A DNA stretch of 45,390 nucleotides from Nitrospirota bacterium (GTDB lineage Bacteria; Nitrospirota; JACRHJ01). Numbering within the stretch: the stretch's first letter is position 1; each line of letters starts with the position of its first letter. A program made the translations under genes and the position numbers. Location: assembly GCA_021789495.1 (NCBI GenBank), contig JAJYJM010000012.1, forward strand, positions 8,262 to 53,651. Reading direction: 5' to 3'. Of this stretch, positions 6,948 through 15,716 are shown piece by piece. Under the pieces are notes generated by a model, which ran no database searches, was not told the DNA's origin, and saw only the letters and a list, made by a program, of their open reading frames with translations.

Positions 6948-9797
6948 ATGCAGGACAAGCTTATCATCAAAGGCGCCAGGGAACACAACCTCAAAAATAT
7001 CGACGTGGAGATTCCGAGGGACAGGCTCGTCGTAATAACGGGGCTGTCGGGCTCCGGGAAGTCCTCGCTCGCGTTCGACACCATCTACGCCGAAGGCCAG
7101 AGGCGTTACGTCGAGTCCCTCTCCGCGTACGCCCGGCAGTTCCTGGAGCAGATGGACAAGCCGGACGTGGACGCAATCGAGGGCCTCTCGCCCGCCATCT
7201 CCATAGAGCAGAAGACGACATCGAAAAATCCCCGCTCCACCGTCGGCACCGTGACGGAGATATACGATTACCTCCGGCTTCTCTTTGCCCGCATAGGACA
7301 CCCGTACTGCTACAACTGCGGGAAGGAAATCACCTCCCAGACCGTCTCGCAGATGGTGGATAAAATAACGGCTATGCCGCCGGGAACGAAGATAAGCATA
7401 CTGGCTCCCATCGTGCGCGGGCGCAAAGGAGAATACAGAAAAGAACTCGCGCAGATGAAGAAGGAGGGCTATGTCCGGGCGCGCATAGACGGGCAGGCCC
7501 GCGAACTCTCGGAGAATATCGTCATCGACAAAAATAAAAAACACACCATAGAGATAGTCGTAGACCGGCTCGTCATAAAGGAAGGAATAGAGAAGCGGCT
7601 CGCGGACAGCCTTGAGATTGCGCTCAAGCTTTCGGAAGGGATTGTCGTAATATCTCCGGCGGCCGGCGGACCGGCGGACGGGGGGAAGGACATGCCGAAG
7701 CCGGTAGACCGGCTATATTCCGAGAAACTCGCCTGCATAGAGTGCGGCATATCCTACCCGGAGATGACGCCAAGGATGTTCTCGTTCAATAACCCGCACG
7801 GGGCGTGCCCGGAATGCGACGGGTTGGGCGCGAAGATGGACATAGACCCGGACCTTGTCGTCCCGAACAAGGAGCTTTCGATACGCGAGGGAGCCGTCAA
7901 GCCGTGGTCGAAGCGCACCACGGTGTTCTATTATCAGATGCTCGAGGCGCTGGCGGATCACTTCGGCTTCTCGCTCACCGCGCCCTGGAAGAAGCTATCG
8001 AAGAAGGCGCAGGACGTAATACTTTACGGCTCCGGCGGCGAGGAGGTAAAGTTCTGGTTCATGCGCGAGGGCAGGAAGCAGTTCTACAGCCGGGAGTTCG
8101 AGGGAGTGGTGCAAAACCTCGCCAGGCGGCACATCGAGACCGAATCCGCATACATCCGCGAGGAGATAGAGCAGTACATGGGCGCGCACCCATGCCCGGT
8201 ATGCAAAGGCGACAGGCTCAGGAAGGAATCGCTCGCGATAAAAGTGGGAGGACGGAATGTCTCGGAGGCGACGAGGCTCTCGGTAAAGGCGGCGCGGGAG
8301 TTTTTTACGGCGCTCCCGCTCAGCGAGAAGGAATCGTTCATCGCGCAGAAGATACTTAAGGAGATAAACGAGCGGCTTGGGTTCCTTATAAACGTGGGAC
8401 TGGATTACTTAACGCTCGACAGGCGGGCCGCAACGCTCTCCGGAGGCGAGGCGGAGAGGATAAGGCTTGCGACGCAGATAGGCTCCTCGCTCATGGGCGT
8501 GCTCTATATCCTCGACGAGCCTTCCATCGGCCTGCACCAGAGGGACAACGACAGGCTCCTTGACACGCTTCTGTCGCTTCGGGACATAGGCAACACGGTG
8601 CTTGTCGTCGAACACGACGAAGACACGATAATGCGTTCGGACTACGTGATAGACATGGGGCCGGGCGCGGGCGAGCACGGGGGCTATATCGTCGCGCAGG
8701 GGACGCCAAGCGAGATAATGAAGAACGAGGACTCGCTCACCGGGGCATACCTCTCAGGACGCAGGAAAATCCTCGTCCCGTGGAGCCGGAGGACTGCAAA
8801 AAAATATATAACCATAAAAAAGGCCCGCGAGAATAACCTGAAGGGCATAGACGTTCGCATCCCGCTTGGCGTTTTGACTTGCGTCACGGGCGTATCCGGC
8901 TCCGGCAAGTCTTCGCTCGTCCTTGAGGTGTTGTACAAGACGCTCGCCCAGCAGTTCTACCGCACCACGGAGCGCGCGGGAATCTCGGACGGAGTCCTGG
9001 GCCTAAGCGAGGTAGACAAGGTCATAGACATAGACCAATCCCCCATCGGCAGGACGCCCAGGAGCAACCCGGCGACATATACCGGACTGTTCACGCACAT
9101 ACGGGAACTCTTTGCGCAAGTGCCGGAATCCCGGATGCGCGGCTACAGGGCCGGGCGGTATAGCTTCAATGTCAAAGGTGGACGGTGCGAGGCCTGCCAG
9201 GGCGACGGAGTCATAAAGATTGAAATGCACTTCCTGCCGGACGTGTTCGTCACCTGCGACGTCTGCAAGGGAAAGCGCTACAACAGAGAGACGCGTGAGA
9301 TAAAATACAAGGGGAAAAACATCACCGACGTATTGGAGATGACCGTATCGGAGGCGATGGAGTTCTTCGAGAACGTGCCGGCTATACATAACAAACTGTT
9401 GACTATAAACGACGTGGGGCTTGGATATATAAAACTCGGCCAGGCCGCGACGACTCTCTCCGGCGGCGAGGCGCAGAGGGTGAAGCTGTCGAAAGAGCTA
9501 TCGAGACGGAGCACGGGCCGGACGCTCTATATCCTCGACGAGCCGACCACGGGTCTTCATTTCGCGGACATCCAGAAGCTCCTCGACGTCTTGAACCGCC
9601 TGGTTGAGTCCGGCAATACGGTGGTGGTCATAGAGCATAATCTGGACGTTATAAAGACGGCGGATTATGTGATAGACCTTGGCCCGGAAGGCGGAGACGC
9701 CGGAGGAAGAATCGTCGCCGCAGGCACGCCGGAAGACATAGCGAAGGTAAAGGAATCGTATACGGGGCAGTTCCTGAAGAAGGCGCTGAATACTTAA
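6948..9797 (+). CDS. uvrA: excinuclease ABC subunit A
   Basis: A 949-residue DNA damage-recognition ATPase of nucleotide excision repair. Two ABC modules are seen. The first has Walker [13 protein letters not shown] and signature [17 protein letters not shown] with [16 protein letters not shown]. The second has [12 protein letters not shown] and [17 protein letters not shown] with [15 protein letters not shown]. Zinc-module cysteines are visible in CYNC, CIEC/CPEC, CPVC, and in the late CEACQGDG...[10 protein letters not shown] module. ATG at 6948 ([17 protein letters not shown]) is preferred because homologues start there and AAAGAGG precedes it closely; an upstream in-frame TTG at 6915 lacks support. 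The gene is transcribed alone; the next gene has its own -10 box. Confidence 0.98.
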   Translation: MQDKLIIKGAREHNLKNIDVEIPRDRLVVITGLSGSGKSSLAFDTIYAEGQRRYVESLSAYARQFLEQMDKPDVDAIEGLSPAISIEQKTTSKNPRSTVGTVTEIYDYLRLLFARIGHPYCYNCGKEITSQTVSQMVDKITAMPPGTKISILAPIVRGRKGEYRKELAQMKKEGYVRARIDGQARELSENIVIDKNKKHTIEIVVDRLVIKEGIEKRLADSLEIALKLSEGIVVISPAAGGPADGGKDMPKPVDRLYSEKLACIECGISYPEMTPRMFSFNNPHGACPECDGLGAKMDIDPDLVVPNKELSIREGAVKPWSKRTTVFYYQMLEALADHFGFSLTAPWKKLSKKAQDVILYGSGGEEVKFWFMREGRKQFYSREFEGVVQNLARRHIETESAYIREEIEQYMGAHPCPVCKGDRLRKESLAIKVGGRNVSEATRLSVKAAREFFTALPLSEKESFIAQKILKEINERLGFLINVGLDYLTLDRRAATLSGGEAERIRLATQIGSSLMGVLYILDEPSIGLHQRDNDRLLDTLLSLRDIGNTVLVVEHDEDTIMRSDYVIDMGPGAGEHGGYIVAQGTPSEIMKNEDSLTGAYLSGRRKILVPWSRRTAKKYITIKKARENNLKGIDVRIPLGVLTCVTGVSGSGKSSLVLEVLYKTLAQQFYRTTERAGISDGVLGLSEVDKVIDIDQSPIGRTPRSNPATYTGLFTHIRELFAQVPESRMRGYRAGRYSFNVKGGRCEACQGDGVIKIEMHFLPDVFVTCDVCKGKRYNRETREIKYKGKNITDVLEMTVSEAMEFFENVPAIHNKLLTINDVGLGYIKLGQAATTLSGGEAQRVKLSKELSRRSTGRTLYILDEPTTGLHFADIQKLLDVLNRLVESGNTVVVIEHNLDVIKTADYVIDLGPEGGDAGGRIVAAGTPEDIAKVKESYTGQFLKKALNT

Positions 9798-9801
9798 AAC
9801 C

Positions 9802-9833
9802 GTTACTTTTCTTTCAGGTGAAATAAAAGTAAC
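9802..9833. repeat. hairpin repeat GTTACTTTT / AAAAGTAAC
   Basis: A 9-bp inverted repeat with a 14-nt loop, followed by CAAAAGAAAG. This resembles a widespread dispersed hairpin (GTTACTTTTCTTT...AAAAGTAAC). There is no T-tract on the plus strand, so it is a poor terminator for uvrA. Confidence 0.55.
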
Positions 9834-9853
9834 CAAAAGAAAGCCGGACTTGG

Positions 9854-9859
9854 TATAAT
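9854..9859 (+). promoter_or_regulatory. -10 box of the DUF2156 gene
   Basis: A perfect TATAAT ends eight nt before the ATG at 9868. No -35 match is evident at the usual distance. There is no Shine-Dalgarno between it and the ATG, so the predicted start site makes the mRNA leaderless or nearly so. Confidence 0.5.
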
Positions 9860-9867
9860 CCACCACT

Positions 9868-10776
9868 ATGACCCATTTCCCGAAATTCCCGGAGTTCCGC
9901 CCCATAGAGCTTTCCGACCGCGGGCCGGTGGAGGCGATATTCAAGGGCCTTCAGCCGGAGGTGTCTGAATTCTGCTTCACAAACCTATTCATGTACAAGC
10001 ACGTCCACGACTATCGCGTAAGCGAGCTGCACAAAAATCTCCTCATCTACGCGAGGTCGTACCAGGGCGAGTATTACTTCTTCCCGCCCATCGGAGATAA
10101 TAAAATCCCGGAGACACTGGATGTGCAGATGGACTTCATGCGGGAGGTGGACGAGATGCCCGTGGTGCAGCTCGCGGGGCGGGAATTCATAGAGAGATAC
10201 GTGAAGGACAACCCGAAATACGATTACGCCCCAAGCCGCAACGACTCAGACTACGTCTACAGGACAGCCGAGCTTATCTCGCTTTCCGGCAGGAAGTTCC
10301 ACGACAAGAAAAACCTGCTGAACCGCTTCCTTCGCAATAACAGCCCCGAATACCGGCGTCTCACAAAAGAGCTTGTTCCCCAAGCCAAGGATCTGGCTGA
10401 TCGCTGGTGTCAGGAGAAATGCATCGCCAGCGCCCCGTCCACATTCGGAGAGACCGAGGCGACCATGCACGCGCTGGATCATTTAAGCGAGCTTGGGACT
10501 GTCGGAGGCGTCGTCCTGATAGACGGCGTAGTCGAGGCGCTTGCGCTTGGCGAGCTTTTAAACGAGCATATGGCCGTCGTGCATGTCGAGAAGGCGAACC
10601 AGGAATACTCCGGGCTGTACCAATACATCTCAAGCGAGTTCCTTGGGCGGGAGTTCCCGCACGTGGAGTTCGTGAACCGCGAGCAGGACTTGGGCGAGCC
10701 GAACTTAAGGAAATCCAAACAGTCCTACAACCCCGTGCGTATGGTGGAGAAGTTCAGGGTCTGGCCGAAGGAGTAA
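9868..10776 (+). CDS. DUF2156 / phosphatidylglycerol lysyltransferase C-terminal-like protein
   Basis: A 302-residue soluble protein of the DUF2156 (LPG_synthase_C) family. This is a duplicated GNAT-like fold also used by the aminoacyl-lipid transferase MprF. Recognisable blocks are FRPIELSDRGPVEAIF at the start, EFCFTNLFMYKH, the RKFHDKKNLLNRFLRNN block (~141-157) and the C-terminal EKANQEYSGLYQYISSEFL...VEFVNREQDLGEPNLRKSKQSYNP. It lacks the membrane-flippase half of MprF, so it may aminoacylate or acylate another substrate; no reaction is established for the stand-alone members. The ATG at 9868 has no Shine-Dalgarno. It stands between uvrA and thiS, each with its own promoter, so context gives no pathway. 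Confidence 0.88.
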   Translation: MTHFPKFPEFRPIELSDRGPVEAIFKGLQPEVSEFCFTNLFMYKHVHDYRVSELHKNLLIYARSYQGEYYFFPPIGDNKIPETLDVQMDFMREVDEMPVVQLAGREFIERYVKDNPKYDYAPSRNDSDYVYRTAELISLSGRKFHDKKNLLNRFLRNNSPEYRRLTKELVPQAKDLADRWCQEKCIASAPSTFGETEATMHALDHLSELGTVGGVVLIDGVVEALALGELLNEHMAVVHVEKANQEYSGLYQYISSEFLGREFPHVEFVNREQDLGEPNLRKSKQSYNPVRMVEKFRVWPKE

Positions 10777-10784
10777 ACAATTAC

Positions 10785-10813
10785 TTGATTATCCGGAAAT
10801 ACGCAATTATAAT
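10785..10813 (+). promoter_or_regulatory. strong sigma-70 promoter of thiS, leaderless geometry
   Basis: TTGATT at 10785-10790, 17-nt spacer, TATAAT at 10808-10813, then six nt to the ATG at 10820. The expected transcription start falls on the A of the ATG. No Shine-Dalgarno and no TPP riboswitch fit in the 43-nt spacer. Confidence 0.75.
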
Positions 10814-10819
10814 CTCACC

Positions 10820-11023
10820 ATGAAGATTTCCGTAAATGGCGAGGCCTTTGAGGCCGCCCCGGAAGTGCGGACGGTCGGAGAACTTTTATGCTCCCTGGGG
10901 CTTTGCGACCAGCGCGTGGCCGTGGAGTATAACCGGACGATACTTCCGAAAAACTCCTACGCCGAGACGAAGATAAGCGAGGGAGACGCCCTTGAAATAC
11001 TCAGCTTCGTCGGCGGCGGGTAA
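10820..11023 (+). CDS. thiS: sulfur carrier protein ThiS
   Basis: A 67-residue ubiquitin-fold sulfur carrier for thiamine thiazole synthesis. It begins MKISVNGEAFE and has the conserved VAVEYNRTILPKNSYAETKISEGDALEILSFVGGG. The Gly-Gly terminus that is adenylated and thiocarboxylated is present, here with one extra Gly. Its usual partners thiG, thiF and thiH are not in this window, so it is an orphan copy at this locus; a carrier role in another sulfur-transfer pathway is possible. The last 23 nt overlap the 3' end of the convergent rlmD. Confidence 0.92.
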   Translation: MKISVNGEAFEAAPEVRTVGELLCSLGLCDQRVAVEYNRTILPKNSYAETKISEGDALEILSFVGGG

Positions 11024-12251
11024 GCACAGCCAGGGCCTCGATGTGATACGTCTGCGGAAAGAAATCCACAAGCCTCACCGATTCCACCTCGTAGTTCTTC
11101 CTTAAACGCCCCATGTCCCTCGCAAGCGTCGCGGGGTTGCAGGAAACATAGACGATTACCGATGGCGTGCCCGCCAGGATTTTCTCCACGCCCGTTTTCG
11201 AGACGCCGGCTCGCGGCGGGTCAAGGATTGCGGCGTCGAACCGCTCCCGGATTTTAAAGCCGTCCACGCCGGACGAGACAAACTCGCAGTTGTCAATCCC
11301 GTTAAACCTTGCGTTCTCCTTTCCGTCGCGGATAGACGCCCGGTTCTCTTCCACGGCGACGACTCTGCGCGCGAGACGGGCGACAGGCAGGGCGAAATTC
11401 CCCGAGCCTGAGTAGAGGTCTAGGACGGTCTTCCCGCCAAGCGGCGACAGGCTCTCAAAGACGAGTTTCACGAGCGCGCGGTTAAGATTCCAGTTAGACT
11501 GGAAGAAGCTCCCCGTGGATACCGAATATTTCAGGTCGTCCAGGTCGAGAGTCAACCTCTCCGCGCCGAAAATCAGTGAATTGACTCCTTCGGCTTCAAC
11601 GCGGACTCCCGCGAACCCTCCGTCAAGCAGCAGCCTGCAAATGTGACTCCAGTCCTGTCCGGCGCCACGGCCCTTTATCAGCGCAAGGGTTTTGTCTCCC
11701 CGGAAGATATGAATCTCGCGGGCGTCCGTGCTCTTCAGGATGTTTTTCGCGTTTATGAAGGCCCCGTTTATTTCCGGCGTCATCAAATGGCATTCGTCTA
11801 TATCCACGAGCCGGTTTGAGCGCTCCACGAAATATCCTGCGCGCCCGCCGGATATTTTGAACTGCCCCCGGCGCCGGTAGCTCCACGGCTGCCCCGTCAG
11901 AGGCTCGGACAATCGTAATTCCAGCTTACCGATTCTTCTCAGAGACGACGCCAGGACTTCCTCTTTTAGACCCACCTGCATGGGATATGAGACGTATTGC
12001 AGATGACAGCCGCCGCAGACAGTCGACTGCCCGCAGGCGGTGAAGTGCGGACATGGCGGTTCCACGCGCTCCGGGGACGGCTCAAGAATTTTTACCGTTG
12101 TTGCGAGCGAGTAATCTTTCTTCTCCGACAAGATTTCTGCCTCGACCGTCTCGCCCGGTATGGCGCCCTTGAGCATTACGACCTTGCCGTCCAGCCTCGC
12201 GACGGTATGGCCTTCGTATGCCGGCGGCCCGGCTGTGAGAACAGCTTTCAT
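11001..12251 (-). CDS. rlmD: 23S rRNA m5U methyltransferase, RlmD/RumA family
   Basis: A 416-residue SAM-dependent RNA uridine-5-methyltransferase. From the N-terminus there is a TRAM domain (YEGHTVARLDGKVVMLKGAIPGE) and an iron-sulfur motif PPCPHFTACGQSTVCGGC with a fourth Cys in IDECHL. The catalytic domain has SAM motif VLDLYSGSGNFALP, DPPRAG and catalytic Cys in VYVSCNPATLARD. The start is taken at ATG 12251, which overlaps the stop of the upstream U32 gene in the ATGA arrangement; an earlier ATG would add ten residues inside that gene. The extra C-terminal RRRRS is read through the antisense of the thiS Gly-Gly-Gly codons. RlmD versus RlmCD/TrmA-like specificity is not resolved. Confidence 0.92.
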   Translation of the reverse strand: MKAVLTAGPPAYEGHTVARLDGKVVMLKGAIPGETVEAEILSEKKDYSLATTVKILEPSPERVEPPCPHFTACGQSTVCGGCHLQYVSYPMQVGLKEEVLASSLRRIGKLELRLSEPLTGQPWSYRRRGQFKISGGRAGYFVERSNRLVDIDECHLMTPEINGAFINAKNILKSTDAREIHIFRGDKTLALIKGRGAGQDWSHICRLLLDGGFAGVRVEAEGVNSLIFGAERLTLDLDDLKYSVSTGSFFQSNWNLNRALVKLVFESLSPLGGKTVLDLYSGSGNFALPVARLARRVVAVEENRASIRDGKENARFNGIDNCEFVSSGVDGFKIRERFDAAILDPPRAGVSKTGVEKILAGTPSVIVYVSCNPATLARDMGRLRKNYEVESVRLVDFFPQTYHIEALAVLTRRRRS

Positions 12252-13186
12252 ATCGGGAAATAGCAGACGTACGGACTGCATTTCCTGCCGAACATCCCGT
12301 GGTATTTCTTCTTAGCTAACTCGGCAAGCTCTTTTTCGGATGCGCCGGACCCGGCAAGCGCGAGAGCTTCCTTCACCGCGCGCACAGAGCCGACCTTCAT
12401 GGAAATCGGCCCACCCCTGCCGACGATTTTAAGCGAATATACGCCTGCATCCCGAAGCCCTTTAACGGCGCAAAGCCCGCAGGCCTGCCGCCTGTTCACC
12501 CTGCTCCACGTATCCTGTGCCGCGATTATAGAACCAGCTCTGCTATCCCCGCGTAACGCCCTGATTTCGTATTTCTCTTCGCATGGCCAGATTAACTCCG
12601 GGTTGTTGTGGGTGAAGCCGCAGAAGCTCTCGACGTTCGGACACTTGCCGATGAATATGAAGGCGTCGAAGGAACAGTCCGGGTTATTTTTTATAACCTC
12701 CGCGCCCTCTGGAACCGTAAGCTCGCGCGGCAGGACAAAACGTGAGACGCCGAGCTTTTTGAAAAATTTCGGCGTCATGGAGTTGAATACCGCGCCCAGC
12801 GTGCTCAAGTGTAATTCAAGTTTCGGGAACCGCTCCCGGAGCCTTAAAATCAGCCCCAGGTCTGCCGCGATAACCGCGTCCGCGCCGGCGGAGAGGGCGT
12901 CCTGGGCGTCCTCAAGCAGGAGCGCATACTGGTTCTGCGAATAATACGGCGCGTTCATCGCAAGAAAGAATCTTGCGCCTCCCGCGTGCGCCGAACGAAT
13001 TATTTTTTTTAGTTCTGTGAGAGTCGCAACCTGAGCGTTCGGGAAATACCTGTGGTTGGGCGAGCCCAGGAGCGAGAATTTTGTTGCCCACCTCCGGGAG
13101 ACGTATCCGCCGTAGAGCTCGTCCGCGCCCGCTTCCGTCAGGAGCTCCGCCTCATCCGCCTTGTCGATTGGGGAGAGTATCTTCAA
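12248..13186 (-). CDS. U32 family protein, UbiU-like
   Basis: A 312-residue U32 (peptidase/hydroxylase-like) TIM-barrel protein starting MKILSPIDKADEAELLTEAGADELYGGY. Candidate [4Fe-4S] ligands follow the UbiU spacing closely: C182 and C189 (GKCPNVESFC), C202 (WPCEEKY) and C236/C239 (QACGLC). In E. coli UbiU these are C169, C176, C193 and C232. A further CSPYVC lies at the C-terminus. Known pairs act in oxygen-independent hydroxylation of ubiquinone precursors or in tRNA/rRNA modification. It overlaps both neighbours by 4 nt (ATGA), so translation is coupled with the UbiV-like gene before and rlmD after. The substrate is unknown; ubiquinone synthesis is unlikely in such an organism and no other ubi gene is present. 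Confidence 0.85.
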   Translation of the reverse strand: MKILSPIDKADEAELLTEAGADELYGGYVSRRWATKFSLLGSPNHRYFPNAQVATLTELKKIIRSAHAGGARFFLAMNAPYYSQNQYALLLEDAQDALSAGADAVIAADLGLILRLRERFPKLELHLSTLGAVFNSMTPKFFKKLGVSRFVLPRELTVPEGAEVIKNNPDCSFDAFIFIGKCPNVESFCGFTHNNPELIWPCEEKYEIRALRGDSRAGSIIAAQDTWSRVNRRQACGLCAVKGLRDAGVYSLKIVGRGGPISMKVGSVRAVKEALALAGSGASEKELAELAKKKYHGMFGRKCSPYVCYFPI

Positions 13187-14019
13187 GGCACGTTCTCCAT
13201 ATATACTATGCGATTTATCCCATCAGGCAGTATCGCCGGCAGACTGGTATTCTTTACAAACTGGGTGTTCCCGCGCATCAGGAGCGGCGTGTCCGACGCC
13301 GGTCGACCGGCTTCGGTAGGATTCCTAAGCTCAAGGATATTTTTGGCGCAGCCCTTTATCCTGCAGCCCGTCTTATTGAATGCCTGCCACATCCTTCCGT
13401 CGAACGATGCCGGGCAGTGCCGTGTAAGGGTTACGAATGCGTAAGGCGTATAAATAGAGGCCTTCAATTTTGCCGCGCCGAGGTCTGTATCAAGACCCTG
13501 GAGCGGATAATCAAGCTCGATGCGCTTCACGCCGTAACGCCTCAGAAGTCTCGCCGAAACCGGGTCTTCCGCACCCGCGCGCATGTAAATCTCGCGGCCT
13601 TCCGGCGGCATATTATTTATTATGCCGGGCACACGCGGGCAGCGTCTCTGCCGTATTAATACCCGTCCCAGCACGGGCGTGAGGCCGGGGAACTCATCGT
13701 TCAGCAGAACAAGCGCGCCAAGGTCGTTTATTACGACTTCGGATTCCGGAGCTTCGTCCCTAAGAACTGAGAAAAGTTTCCTAAGCCTCTCTATCCCCGC
13801 GTCCGTTACCCACGGTGTGAGAAGCGTAAAGGGCGAGCCGATTTTCCGGGCTGCGGAAAGCGCGAGCGCGAGCACTCCAGCCGAAGACAGCCTCCACTGG
13901 CAGAACTCCGCGCCGAAGTAAATGCGGGCAGGGGGGGTATACGCGCCCGGCTTGGCGCGCCTGATGTCCGCGACGGACGCCGCATAATACGCGCTCTCGA
14001 TTTTCCTATTCCTTGGCAT
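13183..14019 (-). CDS. U32-related protein, UbiV-like partner
   Basis: A 278-residue protein that pairs with the U32 gene downstream. It lacks an obvious protease signature. Its cysteines C40, C202, C219 and C224 resemble the four cluster ligands of UbiV (C39, C180, C193, C197). The N-terminal IYFGAEFCQWR and barrel strand VINDLGALVLLNDEFPGLTPVLGRVL fit the U32 fold. UbiV-type proteins form a heterodimer with UbiU. The reading overlaps the methyltransferase gene by 14 nt upstream and the UbiU-like gene by 4 nt downstream. Family membership is inferred from spacing and gene pairing rather than strong motif identity. Confidence 0.75.
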   Translation of the reverse strand: MPRNRKIESAYYAASVADIRRAKPGAYTPPARIYFGAEFCQWRLSSAGVLALALSAARKIGSPFTLLTPWVTDAGIERLRKLFSVLRDEAPESEVVINDLGALVLLNDEFPGLTPVLGRVLIRQRRCPRVPGIINNMPPEGREIYMRAGAEDPVSARLLRRYGVKRIELDYPLQGLDTDLGAAKLKASIYTPYAFVTLTRHCPASFDGRMWQAFNKTGCRIKGCAKNILELRNPTEAGRPASDTPLLMRGNTQFVKNTSLPAILPDGINRIVYMENVP

Positions 14020-14785
14020 TCTTTTTAAGCCGCTCGTCCCGGATGTCCTTGCGCCTGTCCCACCAGGACGGGTCTTCCGAGGCAGTGAGCGCCTTCCCTA
14101 CGACGACAATCTTGAACGCGTCCTCGTCCGCGAACCACGCCGGGTCTATGTCTTTCGGCAGCCCGCCGACAGTGGAGTATACGATTCCCTCTCCCGGCAG
14201 GGAAATCCTCGATACTATCGCCACGGGCGTGTCCGGCGGGTATCCCTCGGATAGCTCTGCGGCGAGCGCGTCGGGCGTCTTGTTGTTCATAAAGAGCACG
14301 AGCGTCGAGCGGTGGCGGGAGAGCGCGCCGATGGTGTCCGGGCTGTTGTTTATTGTCTTGGGAGATGTGGCGATGGTGGAGTGCGAGACGCCGGGGAGGT
14401 CGAAGGTTCTCTTAAGGGCCGCAGAGGCCGCGTTCAGGGCGCTCACGCCGGGGATTACCTCGGCCTCCGGGTAGCGCGAGATTATCGACTGCACGGGCGA
14501 GAATATCGCCAGGTCTCCCGGCACAAGGAACACGACGGCCCGGCCCGCATCGAGAGCGGAGTCGATTTTGCCTACCAGGTCTTTGTAGTGGAAATCGAAC
14601 GGGTCGTGGAACTCCTTGCCCGCAAGCTCGGCGGCGTAGGAATCTTTATAGTGTCCCGGCGCGAAGACGAGAGACGCGCTTCTCAGTATCTCCATCCCCC
14701 TGAGCGTCATCAACGCCGGGTCTCCCGGCCCCCCGCCGACGAAAAAGAGCTTGCCGATAGCTTTGGAACATATAGTAGATTCCAT
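14006..14785 (-). CDS. tetrapyrrole (precorrin-4-type) methylase
   Basis: A 259-residue SAM-dependent class III methyltransferase. The SAM-binding GKLFFVGGGPGDPALMTLRG opens the protein, followed by LVPGDLAIFSP and PGVSALNAASAALKRTFDLPG. The PGVS...LP.VS.S layout is closest to CobM/CbiF, which methylates C11 of precorrin-4 or cobalt-factor IV, but other tetrapyrrole methylases share it and no other cobalamin-synthesis gene is here. ATG at 14785 is preferred because AAGGTG precedes it; the longer frame to 14869 would run into the nuclease gene. It sits between a nuclease and the U32 pair, overlapping the latter by 14 nt. Confidence 0.85.
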   Translation of the reverse strand: MESTICSKAIGKLFFVGGGPGDPALMTLRGMEILRSASLVFAPGHYKDSYAAELAGKEFHDPFDFHYKDLVGKIDSALDAGRAVVFLVPGDLAIFSPVQSIISRYPEAEVIPGVSALNAASAALKRTFDLPGVSHSTIATSPKTINNSPDTIGALSRHRSTLVLFMNNKTPDALAAELSEGYPPDTPVAIVSRISLPGEGIVYSTVGGLPKDIDPAWFADEDAFKIVVVGKALTASEDPSWWDRRKDIRDERLKKNAKE

Positions 14786-14792
14786 AATCACC

Positions 14793-15713
14793 TTAGCATG
14801 AAAATCCATTAATTGACAAGAATGCTTCACCGGTCTGCGACGCATGTCGTTTAATTCGGCCAATAACATCTGGCAAAGAAAGAATGCCGGATAAAATAAG
14901 ATTGTATATATGTGAATAATCCATCAAAAGCAAGGGTGTTCTCTCTCTAGAAGCTGTTTTTATAGCTCCTTCATTAAAACCGGCCATGGAAACGAAGATT
15001 CCCATAGTATTGTCAGCTTTCGATGTAACTTTACTATTGAAAATATCAATGGCAGGTGAGTCAATCTTTTCTTTTGTGAATTTAGTCTCTATCAGAAAAG
15101 TTGTCCCGTCAAGTGTTAAGGAGCCATCTATCTGTCTCCCATCCGCATTATATGGAGGACGCGCTATAATTTCAAAAAAATTGACAAGATTATAAAACCA
15201 TTTCTCAAAGGCATAGCCGCCCTCTTGGGTTCCTTGTTTTATAACAAGACAATTTAATTCTTGAGCTAATTTTTCAAGCGACTGGCGAATTGCAATCGAG
15301 GCCTGTCGTTTCTCTTCCGCTTCTTTTCTCCTGCGCATTGATTCTTTTTCATCTCGCACCTGCTGATTGAGCTTATCAACTTCCCACCTCAGCCGTTCAA
15401 CTGCTTTATACGCAGCGGAAATTTTCTCAGAGGAATCTTCCCAATTTTCTAAATCTGGAAAATGCTTTATCTCTGCAAGAGACCGCGCTAATTCAAGGAT
15501 AATTTCATGTCCCTTGTTATCTTTTATCTGAATCAGTTCATCAAATAACCTGTAAATAAAATCTCTCTTTGATTCGTCCTGCCACGCAGATAGACGTGCG
15601 TCGGTAATACGATGTTGCTTGAGAAACGTACGTAAGGCAGATTTACGCCAGAAGGCTTTTAGACAGGCGTCCTGCGTAAGTTGTATGAAATTAGGCGCAA
15701 GTTTTTTGTTCAT
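14793..15713 (-). CDS. Mrr-like PD-(D/E)xK nuclease with coiled coil
   Basis: A 306-residue candidate restriction endonuclease. The N-terminal ~100 residues are helical. A charged coiled coil follows (~100-155, AVERLRWEVDKLNQQVRDEK then MRRRKEAEEKR). The C-terminal domain has the Mrr/PD-(D/E)xK pattern GGYAFEKWFYNLV, then RQIDGSLTLDGTTFLIETKF, where D of QIDG and E and K of IETK fit the catalytic triad. The segment GIFVSMAGFNEGAI is usual in this nuclease class. DNA is AT-rich relative to both neighbours, pointing to acquisition. It starts 3 nt after the beta-helix gene and ends 7 nt before the methylase gene. No methylase or specificity subunit is present, so a type IV or stand-alone defence nuclease is the best guess. 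Confidence 0.8.
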   Translation of the reverse strand: MNKKLAPNFIQLTQDACLKAFWRKSALRTFLKQHRITDARLSAWQDESKRDFIYRLFDELIQIKDNKGHEIILELARSLAEIKHFPDLENWEDSSEKISAAYKAVERLRWEVDKLNQQVRDEKESMRRRKEAEEKRQASIAIRQSLEKLAQELNCLVIKQGTQEGGYAFEKWFYNLVNFFEIIARPPYNADGRQIDGSLTLDGTTFLIETKFTKEKIDSPAIDIFNSKVTSKADNTMGIFVSMAGFNEGAIKTASRERTPLLLMDYSHIYNLILSGILSLPDVIGRIKRHASQTGEAFLSINGFSC

Positions 15714-15716
15714 TGA

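Noticed and set aside
9802-9843. Hairpin after uvrA as an intrinsic terminator
   Set aside because: No T-tract follows on the plus strand; it fits a known type of dispersed hairpin better.
10777-10819. TPP riboswitch before thiS
   Set aside because: The 43-nt spacer is filled by the promoter and is too short for the aptamer.
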